Assembly (NCBI RefSeq): GCF_947623445.1
Contig: NC_135246.1
Location: 20,084,288-20,148,287, forward strand
Direction of reading: 5' to 3'
DNA length: 64,000 nucleotides
Source: Clavelina lepadiformis
Taxonomy: Eukaryota; Chordata; Ascidiacea; Aplousobranchia; Clavelinidae
Below are positions 13,001 through 26,411 of the stretch, in pieces (position 1 is the first letter of the stretch; the number at the start of each line of letters is the position of its first letter). The translations under genes and the position numbers were made by a program. The notes below the pieces were generated by a model. It ran no database searches, was not told where the DNA came from, and saw nothing but the letters and a program-made list of their open reading frames with translations.

Positions 13001-13731
13001 GTTTCCAGGTCTCGCTTATGTTGGACAGATGGAGATTCAAAACACAAAACAACGCCTTCAAGACGTGGTTGTTTGATCGACGCAGAAACTGCTAAGAAAT
13101 CGCCCCCCGCCCTCTCTCAGCGGTTTGTTGATAATTTTGAGGCGCGAGAACAAACCTGCAATCAACCTTCCGTTGACATGTTGGTCCAACCAATATGGCC
13201 GACACTTAATGACAATTTGTGGCCTTGAAGAATGATGTAGCGACAGCAGCGGGCATTAGAGCGGGCATTTGATGGGTTGATATGCAATTAAGTACGAGTT
13301 GTCAATAATTCATTTAATGGTGCTTTGCTGCTGCTCGCTCCAACGCAATAATATCAAATGTAATGGCAATTGAGACAAGTCATAGAAGGCCAAATCAAGT
13401 AATTGAGCTCTCGATATGAGCGCGTGCGGCCATTATGACGTTGACAAATTGCTTTTAACTCGGCTAATTGCACTTGTATGGTAATACACGCACTTGAGAG
13501 CGAGGTTTATGTGCAAGCCCAGATCGAATTGATCGGTTTTAATTCGAAATCCCTCAAAATCCGGTGATGGCGACAAAAAGCGACTTTTAAAATTTACTTC
13601 CAAGTATTGCGTAATCCGCGCGAAGGGTCTTATGGCGCGATGTATTTAGCGGATTATCTCCTCCTCAGCCGCTAATCGCGATGTCCTTCTCGGCTCGATT
13701 CGAGATTAATTCTCGGTCTAACATGCACTCG

Positions 13732-13748
13732 CCCCCCCCCCCCCCCCC
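13732..13748. repeat. Poly-C homopolymer run (17 C)
   Basis: Seventeen consecutive C on the plus strand. It is the longest G/C homopolymer noticed in the window and prone to slippage and sequencing length error. Confidence 0.9.
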
Positions 13749-14133
13749 ATAACATCTGCTCTTATATTCACAAAGCTTCAAGCCTTCGACGACAAGATTT
13801 CGCAGAACATTCCAAAGTTATTAGTGACGTAGTAGTGGTCTGTAGAGAAGCGGTCAAGCGGTCAGCTGACGCTTGTTTTCTTAAAGGATTAGTTTAAGGT
13901 TTCGAAACCAATCAGAGGAAGACACTTCAATTTGAATAACCTTTGACCCCAGTGGGCAGATTTGCGTCAAAATTCATGAATAAATCTCTGACTCGGAGCT
14001 GAAGTGGTCAGCTGACCTGGGACCATTGTGAGATCATAAAAATTAACCCGGCCCCAGAACAAAAACATTATGATGGCTGTTTTCCTTTCATAAATTAAAA
14101 GCTTTAAACCACATTCATCTGATGCGTGTAGGC

Positions 14134-14184
14134 CTGATGATGCAAGGAACCTGATAATGCGAGGAACCTGATGCAGCAAGGAAC
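14134..14184. repeat. Tandem repeat, 3 copies of 17 bp
   Basis: Three adjacent 17-bp units starting CTGAT and ending GGAAC (ctgatgatgcaaggaac, ctgataatgcgaggaac, ctgatgcagcaaggaac). Units differ at two to four positions. No function is evident. Confidence 0.85.
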
Positions 14185-17100
14185 GGGAATTTTTTTTATT
14201 TGCAGACAACTTCCCATAACCTGCTGAGATTTAAAGAGAAAATTGCTGCGTCGTATTTCGATGATATAAGTTTTCAAGCAAACCAAAAAAGACAGTTTTT
14301 GCATGAAATGAGAAATTAATTTGAACATTTTAAGGAAAAAAATTAATAAAATAACTTGAAAGCGCTGAGAACGATGAGAAAATAAACAAATTAGAAAAAA
14401 ATGCTCAAACAGAGTCCCCGGCATAAAACGTAGCCAACGAACCAAGGCCCAGCCGGCCATTATGAAGTCAAAATGCGCAATTATGGAAAATCGGGCGATC
14501 TCATCGATTTATCGCGACAGACAATCTTGTGAAAACAGCAGAAGAGCTCGAGTCAACCGCGGCAGAATCGCGATTCAGCGATTTTTTTGCCCAATTTAAA
14601 AGGTTATTAGATTTGTTTGAAGTTCAAAATGTCATTATAAAAGTTATTACATCACAAAGTAAAAACCGACCTGTAATTTATGACGTAACATATACTCTTG
14701 TCTCTGGTCACGTAATCTAAATATGTCTTCCGCCACATCTATTGTCACGCCATAATGTCCTCAATTAGGCGCTGATCGCGACAGGTGAATCGGTTTAATT
14801 ATTTCCGCCGTGATAAGGAATCGCATCCTGAAAGTGACGTCATCACCTTAATCTGAGGACTTCCGAAGTTCTAGATCTCGGCCAAGAACTTCCGCGCTTA
14901 TCATCCCGCGCTTTATCGCTCTCTCGGAACAGAAACAAAATGTTAAAACTTTGTCTCGAAAAGATCACCACGCCGATTCATCGAATCTGACGTCACTTCC
15001 GATCTATGTTGGTCGATTATTGCAAGAAATTGCTTCTTTTATGAGTGGCGCGATCTGTCAAGTTCAAGGTCAAGGCGATGATCAATTCATTTAAATCGAG
15101 AATTCCATCGCAACGATTAAAAACTTTTTAACTGTGCGCCAGTGCAGGTGATGATGTCATAAAAAGTGTGCGCTAGACGGTGATGTCATTCACTTCATTA
15201 TTGACACCTCGTCTAGGCGTGAACTTTGACCTCTTACGTCGATCACAAAAGGTTTTAGGAAATTAGCGAAGTTTATGACGTAAGAAAGTTTGCATCGTTA
15301 GTTCAAGGTCGAAGGTCGAGGTCGGGCTTTCGAAGACGAGACCTGGGTGACAAGTGATGAAAGAATGGGAGCAATCGCGCGATGCAAAATCGGCTTTGTT
15401 CGAGGGGGAAGGTGGAAAAACCGCGTTTCGATGACGGAGAGGCCGGGAAAGTGGATCTGCATCCACCGGCGCTGAACAAACTCTGCGCTGAAGATCCCAT
15501 CAGAGTTGGTCGAGCTTTTGAAGTCGACATTTCCTTTTATGATAAATTATAAATGTGATAGGAAGTGTCTTGTGGTGTCCTTGAATTGAGCTGGCGACTT
15601 ATTTTAATAAATTCCAGTTTATTTTAACTTCCGAAGACATTTTATTGTAAATTATGCCATCACCATACTTGTTGCAAGTTGGAACAGAAAGAGAGCGTCT
15701 CTGTTCTAAAACTATATGGAAAGAAATCTGATTGGACATAAGTACCAATCACCGTTTTCTGCGTCGTACAGCAATTCTTTAGCGGTTAATTTCGAAAATA
15801 AACTCGGAAAATTTTCAAAATCTTCTTCAAACATTTTCGGTTTGTTGATTTAAGATGTCTATCGGGTCATGGCTGTGAAAAACACCAGAACATTCTGTTA
15901 CGAGTTTGAAATATTTGAGCGCTGAAGACAAAATTTCACTACGTCATCAATCAACAGGTCGACAAGGAATGTAACATCATTCTCATTTTATCAAACTTTA
16001 GACAAACTTCCTTCTACGGAACTGACGCAGCGACGTTTTCCTGTCACGGTAAGCTTAGCTTATCAGAAAAGATTTACCCAAAATTAAATTTAGTGACAAA
16101 AACCGACAAATTTTCTTACCAAGCTAGGTTGTTGCAACAAGAAGCCTTCTTGAATTTGGCGCATATCGTTGTATTACCGACACCATGCGGTAGCAAAATC
16201 TTATAAAAGCAACCGCCAAAAGATAAAATTGTTTAAGCTGATAGTGGTGTTGTCACGCTAAATTCCATTGGTTTGAATCTTCCCGCTCATAAAGCCACGT
16301 CAGCATCTTCATAGACATCAGACAGGAGCGAAGCAACCAGCTTTTCGTGATTTATATCAAAGCTTTTCATGCTCTTGTCGCCCCATCCATCTAATCATCA
16401 TATAACCACACAACATCACAGATTGTCCTTGGCAGTCACCATGGCATCAGCTTTTATGTTACAATTAATGTTGCCTTCTTGTAGCGACCAACCAGTTTGC
16501 TGCAACCCTATTTAAAGCTGTTGGAAAATTATATCTTGTCAATTTCTTGTTGCTATTGTCAGAGAAATATCTTTTATTCGGACAAGTTGCTCTTAATTGC
16601 AAATCCCTTATATTTCATGAAACGCTTTGAAACAAATTATTGATGGTAAATCATAGTATGGAAACGACTGATTAATTAAAGGTAAAAAAAAAGTTTACAA
16701 AATTAACTTTCTAGCATTATGATTTATAACCAAAAGCACAATGATACAAAACAAATAACGACAAATTGATGAAGGATAATTCATAGAAGTTCAGAAACAT
16801 TGAAGAAAACCAGCACACACGATCAAGCAGTAACTATGATACAGTAACAGCAAATGATAACTTGATATTTACAACGATAACTTGCAAGGACATCTGCTCA
16901 ATACAAGAATAACACAATGGCACCTCCTAAAACAAAACAAACTTGCGCAAAATGAATATATGGTGCGATACGGCCAGATTGTTGTACTTGCTACTGTGCA
17001 AATGCTGTATCAGTGCAAAGTAAGTTCGTTATCAAAATAAGGGCGGAAAGTGACAAACTGCGCTGGAAATGTGGAAAGTGAAGTCGGGAGCTGGAAAGAA

Positions 17101-18110
17101 ATAATTGGCAACTGCATGGGACGTTTTATGAAGCAACTAATCTCTAAAGCACGGCATGATTCTATCAAGTGTTAATGACGGCAACATTTGGAACATTGGG
17201 AATATTTGAAGACTGCAAAATATTAAACTTTGCTCCAAGTCAGAAAACACGGCAAATGAAAACACTGCAAATAGCTAAACAATTTCTTGAAGTATTCGGA
17301 TAAAAGGCTGAAGCGCAGACCAGGAATGAAAGTTGCACCAAAGATTAAAAACACCGCTTGAAGATTTCATCAAAAGTCATCGAATTGAAGATATTCTCTT
17401 ACACGGGCTATAAGCAGCATAGAGGCAACAACTTGGGCAAAGTATGGACGACACTTGCTGCTCTTCAATGGAGCAGCTCCAAATTTTGACAAGGTCACAA
17501 AAACTTTAGAAAACAAATAAAAATGCACCGACAATATCGCTGTTACCGGGCTCGAGCGATGAGAATTTACCACCCAGTGTAAGCGGCCATGTTCCACTTT
17601 TTTAAAAAACAAAAGTCGATTTCAACCTTCCTTGTCCAATATGACGTCATATACATTTTAACAAGGGCAACGATACAAAATGACGAATGATGATTATGAC
17701 GTGACAGACGACAACAGTAAACACTGCAAAGTATTAGCAACAGGTTGCAAAGCAGTCCAGGCCAGTAACAGCTGACTGATAAAAACACTAAAACAGCAAA
17801 GGTCGCTATGATATGAAGACACAGGTTTTGCAACGTCATAAGCACCCATTAGCAGGATTGTGCACTAATTTGATATGTCGCTGTGATAAAAAGATTAATC
17901 AGCAACGATGAATCGCTTAAAAAAGAAATTGCACGCAAAGTTTTCAACTGAAGTGAGACTGCAACTTAAATTTGCCAACAGCGAACACATTAAAAACTTA
18001 ACTTGAATTACTGCACCAGGATACAACGACGAGATTTATTAACGATAGCTGAAGTTTTTAGCAAGTTCCAGCAGCTGAAGGTACCGCGTATAGATTTGTA
18101 GAAGCGACGA

Positions 18111-21100
18111 TCAGACACCGGTGGTGACAGGCTGAAGCAGAACGCTTTCATAGTCGGTCACAGATTTCTGTGTAGAAAGATATTAACAATGGCGCCGAGA
18201 TATTGAACTTGGGTAAAATCAATTTCGAATCAAATTTAATCAGATCTCGTCGATAGAAACGCAAATAGGCGAGCACAGACCTTTCCAAAGAGTCGTGCCT
18301 TCTTCTTCTGGAAGATAACCTCGTCAGAATGATCTTCAAAGTCCGACTCACTGTCCGAGATCGCGCAACTATCGGCAGCGGGTAATTCCCCACTCGCTCC
18401 CCCCTTCCCGTCCAAGACGAGGCGGTGATATTTGTACTCGAGCCTAAACCACAATGAGATGGCTTTATGCTCCGGTGTATAATTAAGTTTTCTCACAAGA
18501 TTAAATCACAAAATGACATCATCATCATCGACATCATCCGCAAAATGACTTGAACCTAAGTGCATCCAAGCTTAATGTACCAGGGCTTGTGCCCACTGTG
18601 CCGGCTGCGACAGTTGATGAACCACTGATCACGCCATCAGCAGACGACAGAACATGCAAACACGTTTTCATACATTCATGGTAATGTCAATTGTTACATA
18701 ACAAAAGCAGAGACATTGGGGTAATTATTGCACATAATTAGAGCACATTGTTGGCCCAGTGGTCTCACTTATATCAAGCTGAGGCCGATATGCATGAATG
18801 ATTGCCACGACTGTGCATGCTTCCACGTGACTGCACAGAATGACAACCATTGCGTTAAAAAAGTTGTAGCAATCTAAATTCGAGGCTGCACCAGAACCTA
18901 CTTTTTGCTCTTCTTCCAGAGGCAACACACGGCAGCGCACATGATGAAGAGCAGAGACACTCCTCCCACTATCCCGATCTGGATGTAGAAGGTGTAGTCG
19001 TGGCATTTCTCGACTTTTTCATCAGGAAGATCGACTCCGGAACGACACTTGCGCGGGTAACTCTTCCAGATGTACTTGGTCACCTTCCAGAAGACATTGC
19101 TTATGTCGCTCCCACCACTAATCGCATCAACATCACATAACTCCATCAATCAACTCACGATCTTCCCGCTTTCGCATCCTCCGACAACTTCGATGAAATC
19201 TTCCTTGATGCAGATCGGGCACGCCTCGTATGATCGCCAGAGGTAGTAGAAGTCGCATCCATCGCACGTACCATCCGGACATTTCCTTCAATGCAGCGGA
19301 ATTATTAACTCACCAGACTGGACACCATTATGATGATACTCGTGTTATTGAGGAAGGATGTGGTGGCACGGGGTTAAAGTGCCAGTTGCACGAGCTCAAA
19401 TTATTAAGCACGAGGTGAACAATCTGAGTACGTCATCTACGCAGACCATGATGCGGTTAATGGCACTCACTTTGGCATCTCGAGCCTTCCGTTTCCATCA
19501 GTGAGCCGCGGATCGCAACGAAGATGAACAAAAGTCTGGCGGCCGTCCGGGCAGTCGTCCGACCCATCCCAGTCCATGCTAACCGTGAATATTGGTTAAT
19601 TTTAATTTTAAGTGTAAAGTTTAATGAGGAGAATGACTTAATTAAGCAGGAATAAACTTTGTGACACCTCAGTACCTGGAGCATTATAAGCAACTATTCC
19701 AAGCCTGGGGCAATACTAGGGATGGGATATAACTCATAATGTGGACAACTAATACGTAACAGTTTCTATGCAGAAACAAACAAAACTCATTCACGGGGAT
19801 TTGAGCTGAGGTTGTCGATGTATCAGAACATGTAGAACATTAATTCACTTTCTTCTTAAAACGGATTCAACGAAAATTCCTGTAACGTCTACTTTTCAAG
19901 AACGATACCTCATAAAATAAACAACGTCGTTGTAATCAGTGGCGCCATCTTTTGGAAATATTTCATCAGTTGTGTTCAACACCGGCTCCTGCGACACCGA
20001 CTCGAGTCTGGAGGCGAGGATGATGGGTTGGGAATGGACGGACATTCGCTCTCCTGCAAGTCGTGCTCAGTTGAGTAATTGTACAAAGAGCCACGGTATT
20101 TAAGACCATAGATATCTCACAAAACAAGAAATATGAAACCTGTAGAAGAGTCGAGATTGACAGCGGTCGACCTGCAAACCATCCCAGACAACTTCTTCAA
20201 ACTTTGTCCACTGAAAAGTCCACTGTGAGCAAATGTGACATTGTCGATGCATTCGGCTCTTCCCTTCCCCTGCATTGACATCAAATATCATGATGCTACA
20301 AACTCACATAACTTCATAAGATCTGTCTTATCTTGTCTTTGTGCACCAGCATTGATAAGTTTTGTCACTTAATTGTCGATGCTTCAAGAAAGTTCTTAAA
20401 ATCTTAAGTTGAATTTAATGAGCCGACTGTCCAAGCATCACCTCGTTCCCACAGAGGCTGATGTTGTACATGTGGTTGTACTTCTTCCCCGTGCTCGTGA
20501 AGCTCGGAGGTGTCATAACAGACATTGACCCGGATAAAGCACTGAAGTTGTAATGTCGTCCGACCTGGGAGAGTTGAAAGATGTTTTAGAAAATAAAAAA
20601 GAACAATTTAGAAAAATAAAATAGAATTGACAGAAAACTAAAAAACAACAACAAAAGAATAGAATCTTTGCAGCAAAACTGTCAACTTGCATCTTGAAAG
20701 CGAGTTAAGTCAAAGACACTTGCTCACCTTATCTGAGAGAAAATGACAATTGTTGTTGCATCTTGTGTTGTCGCCGACCGCCCTGGTGCCCTCCCCGCAC
20801 TCTTCGCATCCGTTCTTGCCTGCGTTCAACCTCGTGTTGCCGGTGCACGCCTTGCACGTCCGCGCATCATCGTCCAGGTAGTTGCCCACTGGACACGGTA
20901 TGCATCTGGTGTCTGGTCAATGAACATCACTGGTAAGAAAGTGATGAGTAATAATGACAAAGCTAAACTTGAAGCAGCAACTTTTCAAATCAAGCCATCA
21001 TTTGCTACACAAATAAAATGCAAATGTTTCATTCATTCTCATGTCATCATGATAATTGATGTCAGGATCTCGTTGTAGTTAAGGTTGGTTTTGATGATTG

Positions 21101-24100
21101 CGAGTATTTTCAAAGAAAATCAAAGTTTGCAAATCACAGATTCGAAGGCTTGGTTGCTACTGTCATGTTAGCGACAACATCTTCATCAGTCTGATGACAC
21201 GCAATCCACCTACCTTGTACATTGGCAGCAGCGCAGGGCGTGCACGAGTCAGCCGGTGAGCCAATGACGTTTGTGGCATTCACCAGGAAGATGCCTGCTC
21301 TGTCTGACGCGCTCTACTCACATCAACACAACATAAACAACATAAAGTATAATTTCCCAATAAATAACAACTTCGTCGTTTCTAAACTTTGTCATTCAAA
21401 AAACCGTGCCAGCTCCAACATGCAATTCTCAAACAATATGAATCAAAGAGACGATACCTTTTTCTGGAAGGCCCACGTGAATGATAGAGCTGTGTCGTTC
21501 TTCATGACATTGTAAGAGTATGTTTGTTTCTTTTGGTTGCCCCGCCAACTATCCACCACTGTTGTCTCTTTCTTTTTAACATCCTGGATAAAAAGTATGT
21601 ATTCTGACATCACAATGCGCTTTTAACAACAGAATAGCATCACAATGATATAACAATGTGAATGCAGGTGGAGAGACGAAGACGCAACATCAAAACTCTA
21701 CGACAATTCAACAGCACATCCAAAATGCTCTTATCATTATGTGATAAGTTAGACGTGACAGTTTTCCTGCAAAACTGGTTTTGGAGGTGCCAAAGCCATT
21801 AACAGCACACATGTAGCAACTATAGTTATCAAACCAACTAGAAGTGTTTTCTTTACTTTATGGAGTTCCAAAGTGAAGCGTCAGATAAAAATGAATGACC
21901 CGATGCAAATTCACATGTTTATGCAATCAGTGAGACAGTTGCGAGATGGCACCAAAATACCACTTGGCTTCCTGCCAGAGTTAGTGCAGGTGCTCATCGA
22001 AACCCCCCACACCACTCACCTTCATGAAGTAGAGTTGACAATCATCTTCACATTCAAGTTCAAAGACGAAGGTGATGGTGCCGTACACTTCAAAATCATC
22101 CGGCTCCATGAAACCAGACGCGATGGAGAGGATGAGGACCAGGTAAGCTTCCCCAGAGTCCACGTTGGTCGTGCGCACCTGGTCCCCCACAACCTCCCAG
22201 CCCTGCGATGCATTATTAGTCAAGCCACTGTCAAGCAAGTTTGTCGTGACTCGTAAGTAGGGATATCCCAGATATAATTCTGTTTATTTCATGATTAATA
22301 ATGACAAGTTGTTCGACATGAGCGGCAGGTACCAGGTCCTGGTCGCAATCGGTCTGTGACAAGCTGATGCAAGAAGTCTTCATCAGGTCGGGAAGGTGAT
22401 CCCACCAGAGGTAGAAGAACCCATATTGTGGGGAGGTGCTGGCCGGACACTGGAGACAATCTGCGGAAACGAGCCACAACAACGTTTATGAGGAACCAGT
22501 GAACCGTGTCATGCTGCAGCTGCTGAGTCACAGTTGCAGCATAAGATTTTCTTCTAATAATTCACGTCTAAACATACGATGTGTGCCGTTGGAGTAGCTG
22601 TTTGACTTGCACGGTTCACACCCCATCTCAGTCGGGTGAAATCCGGGGTTGCACGGGGAACAAGGCTTCTCCTCACCAGAGGGCGGCAGTTTAACTGAAT
22701 CCTCGAGCGTGTCGAGACAGATTTTGGGTTCAGCCCACCGGTACATTATCATTGTCTGCAAGTAGAATCATGAGAGATATTGAACAGGGCTTGATATTGT
22801 AACGCACGAGATCATTTCTTGAGCAACTCACTGTTTTGTTCTCGTTACAAGCTGTGTGTGTTGCAAAGTAGTCCTTCTCCATACAAGGCGGCTTCTCAAG
22901 GCATTCCTGGTTAGCAGCGGGGGCATATTGCGTCTCTGGGTCACAGGGTTCACATATTGACGCCCCAGGCAAGCTATGGGTGTTGGGGGGACATGGGGTG
23001 CACCAGTGCGAGCCCCGCGACGAAGCAAAGAACCCCGCCTGACACTTCACACACTCGGTGGTGTATGACACACCTGGAAACATAAAACAGGGATCGATCA
23101 GTGACAGGTTTTAATCAGTATGAAAGGTGACATGAGAGAAATTATTTTGACAAAGCGGAAACCTTCCAACCTGTTATTTCGATGTCACGGATCAGCACGG
23201 GGCTCAGTTTCGTTTTATCTCCGAGCAGAATGCCGGTTGTCTTCCAGTACAGGACGTTGGGACCCTTCTTCAAGGTTGCCTGCTCAAGTTTGAATCAAAT
23301 CTAAGTGTTAGAAGACTCGCATAACAAAGCCCACGTTATCAATGGCTGGATATACTACCAAGGGAAGAACACCACAGATGATGATGAAGCTTTTAAGCGC
23401 ATCACCGTCAGCAATTACGCAGACAAAAACCAGCAAAATAAAAGTCACTAAACACAGAGTACTGCGTTGTAAGTAAGTGTCAATACATGAATAATTGGCA
23501 GTGGAAGGGCATAGGCGGCCGTGTTCCGTGATGAATCGGACATTAAATTGCATTGAACAGAAGAGGTTAAATTTCAATGCAGATCTCAGGTTACGAAACA
23601 CACTTCCTCATAGTTTTGACGTCATAGACACCAAGACAATGGCGTGATATGGAAAATGTTTGTGGGATTTTTCAAACAGGGATCCAATATGCGTAATTTT
23701 GCACAACCATATCATGACTGAGTCATTCCATGTTTAATCAACCAATTTTTTTAAATTTTGTAACCATTAGTCACAGATTTTGATGGTTTTGATACATGTT
23801 GCATATATGGATATATGTATATACAGTGAGAACTCGTTAATCCGGACCACTTTGTTTCGTCATAAAATGTTGGTTTAGCGGGGTATCAGGATTATATCGG
23901 AAAGCGAAAAATCAATCAATCTTGCAAATGCAGTCACCGTGTTAACCGTGTATATGAAAATACTTTAACCATTCTACAAAAAATTTCAAAAATTTTGTTT
24001 CGGTGATCATTGGTATTTTTCTAATTGCGTCATCAACTTGACCTTTGATCTTTATTCAAAAAACCTAATTTATTACGTGAAGGAGATGTTTTAGAGACTC

Positions 24101-25963
24101 TTCAACTGCTGAAATGAATTCCCTGACTCCAAAAATGGAAAAAATGACATTTGTTTTGTTATTCTGCCTTCAGAAATAAAGATATTGAAGAAAATCACTA
24201 AGCGTGACCAGTGCCCACCAACGTGATATCCCTCAAGTGGTGGAAGGTTCAAAACGCAATAACGGCTGGAGATAATTAAAACATATCTTTTTTAAATCTC
24301 AAGTTTTTTGAAGCTCTACGACATAAATCCAAACCATCAAAATCTATGACTAGTGGCTACAGGACCTGGTTGATTATACATGAAATGACTCTACTAAGAG
24401 TCAAAGGATTGTTACATCATACCTACTACACAATCAGGCTTTCATATGGGCACATAATTCTTTACTTATTTTATAGAAACCATAATACTAGAATTGATAA
24501 ATCATGGACTCACTCTCCACTGCTTCCAGCCAGTTCCCGTAGTGTTTAGAAATACGTCTGTGTTTTGCTCATGGACAGTCTCACATTGACCATTCTGCAC
24601 CTGCAACACATCAACGATGCCTGGGTTGTAACTATCACATCATGAACGAAAAAATTATGCCCCCGGAGGACAGCGTTGGGCAGAGAAAGTAATTTGAAGA
24701 ATAAACAAAGAAGCCAAGAAACTAGAAATTATTTCGTTTCCCGATGTTTAAAGTTATGCTCAACTCATTTTCAGTGGAAATTCAGACATCTGCAAATGAA
24801 ATCATTTCTAGTTTTTCGGCTCTAATATCGATTTTCAACAAAACAATTTAAAAAAAGTGAAATTCTGGATGAAATAATTTCACGAGCCATAATTAATTCC
24901 TCACATAGAAATGAAATATGACATCATCATCGGGGTACTGGTAGCTGAATGAAACAGCGCCGGCTTGTCGCAATTCTACAACGTAAGATAACGAACTTGT
25001 GCAGTCGTCGTCGTTGGAGACGACATAATGGCCAGCGGGTGACCACTTTGATCTGAATGAACAAGAACATTCGAGTTGGCATGAAGTGTTGGCAGCACAC
25101 AGATCAGTAATCTGAGATTCAACGAGCTAAACAGCAAGTAAGCGCCCATAAATGTGGTTAGAAATGTTCAAGTAGTTAAGGACACCTGCCAGTATATAGA
25201 TAACTGCATACAGAACAACCTAACAATTCTTCACTGTTGTATTTGTTGGGTTTATTGTTAATGTGCCTGGTGGTGCCACAGTATGTTAATATCTATACAA
25301 TTACTATGTTAAACCACTATCTGTAGACAAAGAAAAACAATGATTTTAACTGACAAGGAGCAGTTGTGGACTTTGGAGTGGTAGCCGTATGGAGAGAAGT
25401 GGATTGATTCTGAGCTTGAAGTGAATCTGTCGGGGAGCTCCTCCCAGTTATCAAACCTTATCCCGCTCCCGAGCGAATATGTCCCAACGGGACACTCCTT
25501 GCATTGCTGGGTTTTGAGGTCGAGGAATTGGCCGGCAATGCACGAGAAATCTACAGATAACGCAAAATGTTAATTGTCAAACAACTTCAGAATGTCGAGT
25601 GTAATTCATTCATCTCCAGTCAGGCAGAGTAAACACGTGAAAATAACATCAACATCTTACCACAATTTTTTCCTCGGACGGGTGCTGTAGGGTTCTTAAT
25701 TTCACAATGGTCAGGGTTCTTAGGAACTTGAACTCTCCACCTGCCATTACGGCTGTCACACTCAGTGTAAGTGAAAACAGTTTCGTGCTGCGTGAAGAAG
25801 TAAAAAATTTTTGCTACGACGCCTCTGACGAATCTTTAACTAGATAAGATATTTTTAATTACAATTTGAAACCCACCTCTACACATGGTGGCACATCGGC
25901 AGCGAAGACACAAGACGTTGATAAACAAATGGTCAAGATTTGCAGAACCAGATGCTTGTCCAT
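18111..25963 (-). CDS. ELAPOR: Endosome/lysosome-associated apoptosis and autophagy regulator (ELAPOR1/2, EIG121 family)
   Basis: Complete 21-exon gene. Exons: 25963-25877, 25787-25661, 25550-25355, 25052-24905, 24600-24514, 23279-23171, 23073-22832, 22755-22578, 22460-22333, 22202-22020, 21583-21458, 21313-21214, 20912-20728, 20564-20442, 20269-20140, 20053-19909, 19578-19471, 19285-19159, 19083-18902, 18443-18281, 18167-18111. Their lengths sum to 2931, giving 976 residues (human paralogues about 1010-1030). It has a signal peptide (residues 1 to about 22, MDKHLVLQILTICLSTS), Cys-rich GCC2/GCC3-type repeats (CKECPVGTYSLGSGIRF, TPCPPNTHSLPGASICEPC), a mannose-6-phosphate-receptor-like region (GWEVVGDQV; CHFLSDK to CDGCDFYYLW), one membrane helix (about 875-899) and a tail with the diagnostic LPAADSCAI and LFGK motifs. 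Family members are type I membrane proteins of the endosome-lysosome system linked to autophagy. It is pre-duplication or one of two copies; this cannot be decided here. Confidence 0.95.
23824..23900. mobile_element. Remnant with Tigger-like terminal repeat
   Basis: A sequence starting CAGTGAGAACTCGTTAATCC directly after a TA dinucleotide resembles mariner/Tigger (pogo) terminal repeats, which are of CAGT...TTATCCGGAC type. The right-hand partner was not found nearby and there is no ORF, so this is a one-ended fragment inside an ELAPOR intron. The right boundary given is arbitrary. Confidence 0.4.
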
Positions 25964-26411
25964 GCTGCTTACAGTGATGTCACAATGCTACTTGTTCTTC
26001 TACAGCTACCCTAACCTAACTATCTACCGGTTGTGCAGATTATTTAGTGCAAGATCTTTGATCTTAAATGGGCAAAATAAACATAACTGTGTGTGCCTGA
26101 AAAAATTACCCTGAATGCAATTATTGCTTCATATTATATCAGTATAGGCTATAGGCCTTTTTCAACTATGACGGACTACATAGTACGGCCGTTTTCAGCA
26201 AGATCTTAAGTTCGCCAAACAATCAAAAACGACAAGTGCTGAGCGCAAAAATGCTCAGACGCAGTGAAAGTGCGTAATTACACAGTAATATTAACAGTTT
26301 AAGGCACACTAAACGCTTGAAATTTAAAATACAGTGTCCCCAACAATGCAGTTCACTTCAGCAAACAACGAGTTACATGCAGGTGCAGCAGCTGTATATA
26401 AGCTAAACCTA

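Larger units (their letters stand above)
10046..18110. other. 8-kb region without recognised coding exons
   Basis: No exon with homology or good coding character was found on either strand. It probably contains the missing Wnt first exon and promoter, plus the 3' region of the ELAPOR gene. Numerous TGACGTCA/TGACGTAA palindromes occur up to about 15.2 kb. There is a run of 17 C at 13732-13748 and a 3x17-bp tandem repeat at 14134-14184. From about 15.5 kb the sequence turns more AT-rich and CRE sites become rare. An AATAAA on the minus strand at about 18035-18040 is a likely ELAPOR poly(A) signal. Confidence 0.5.

Noticed and set aside
12938-13228. 96-residue plus-strand open frame
   Set aside because: No homology, no signal or domain, no splice context. 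Probably chance.
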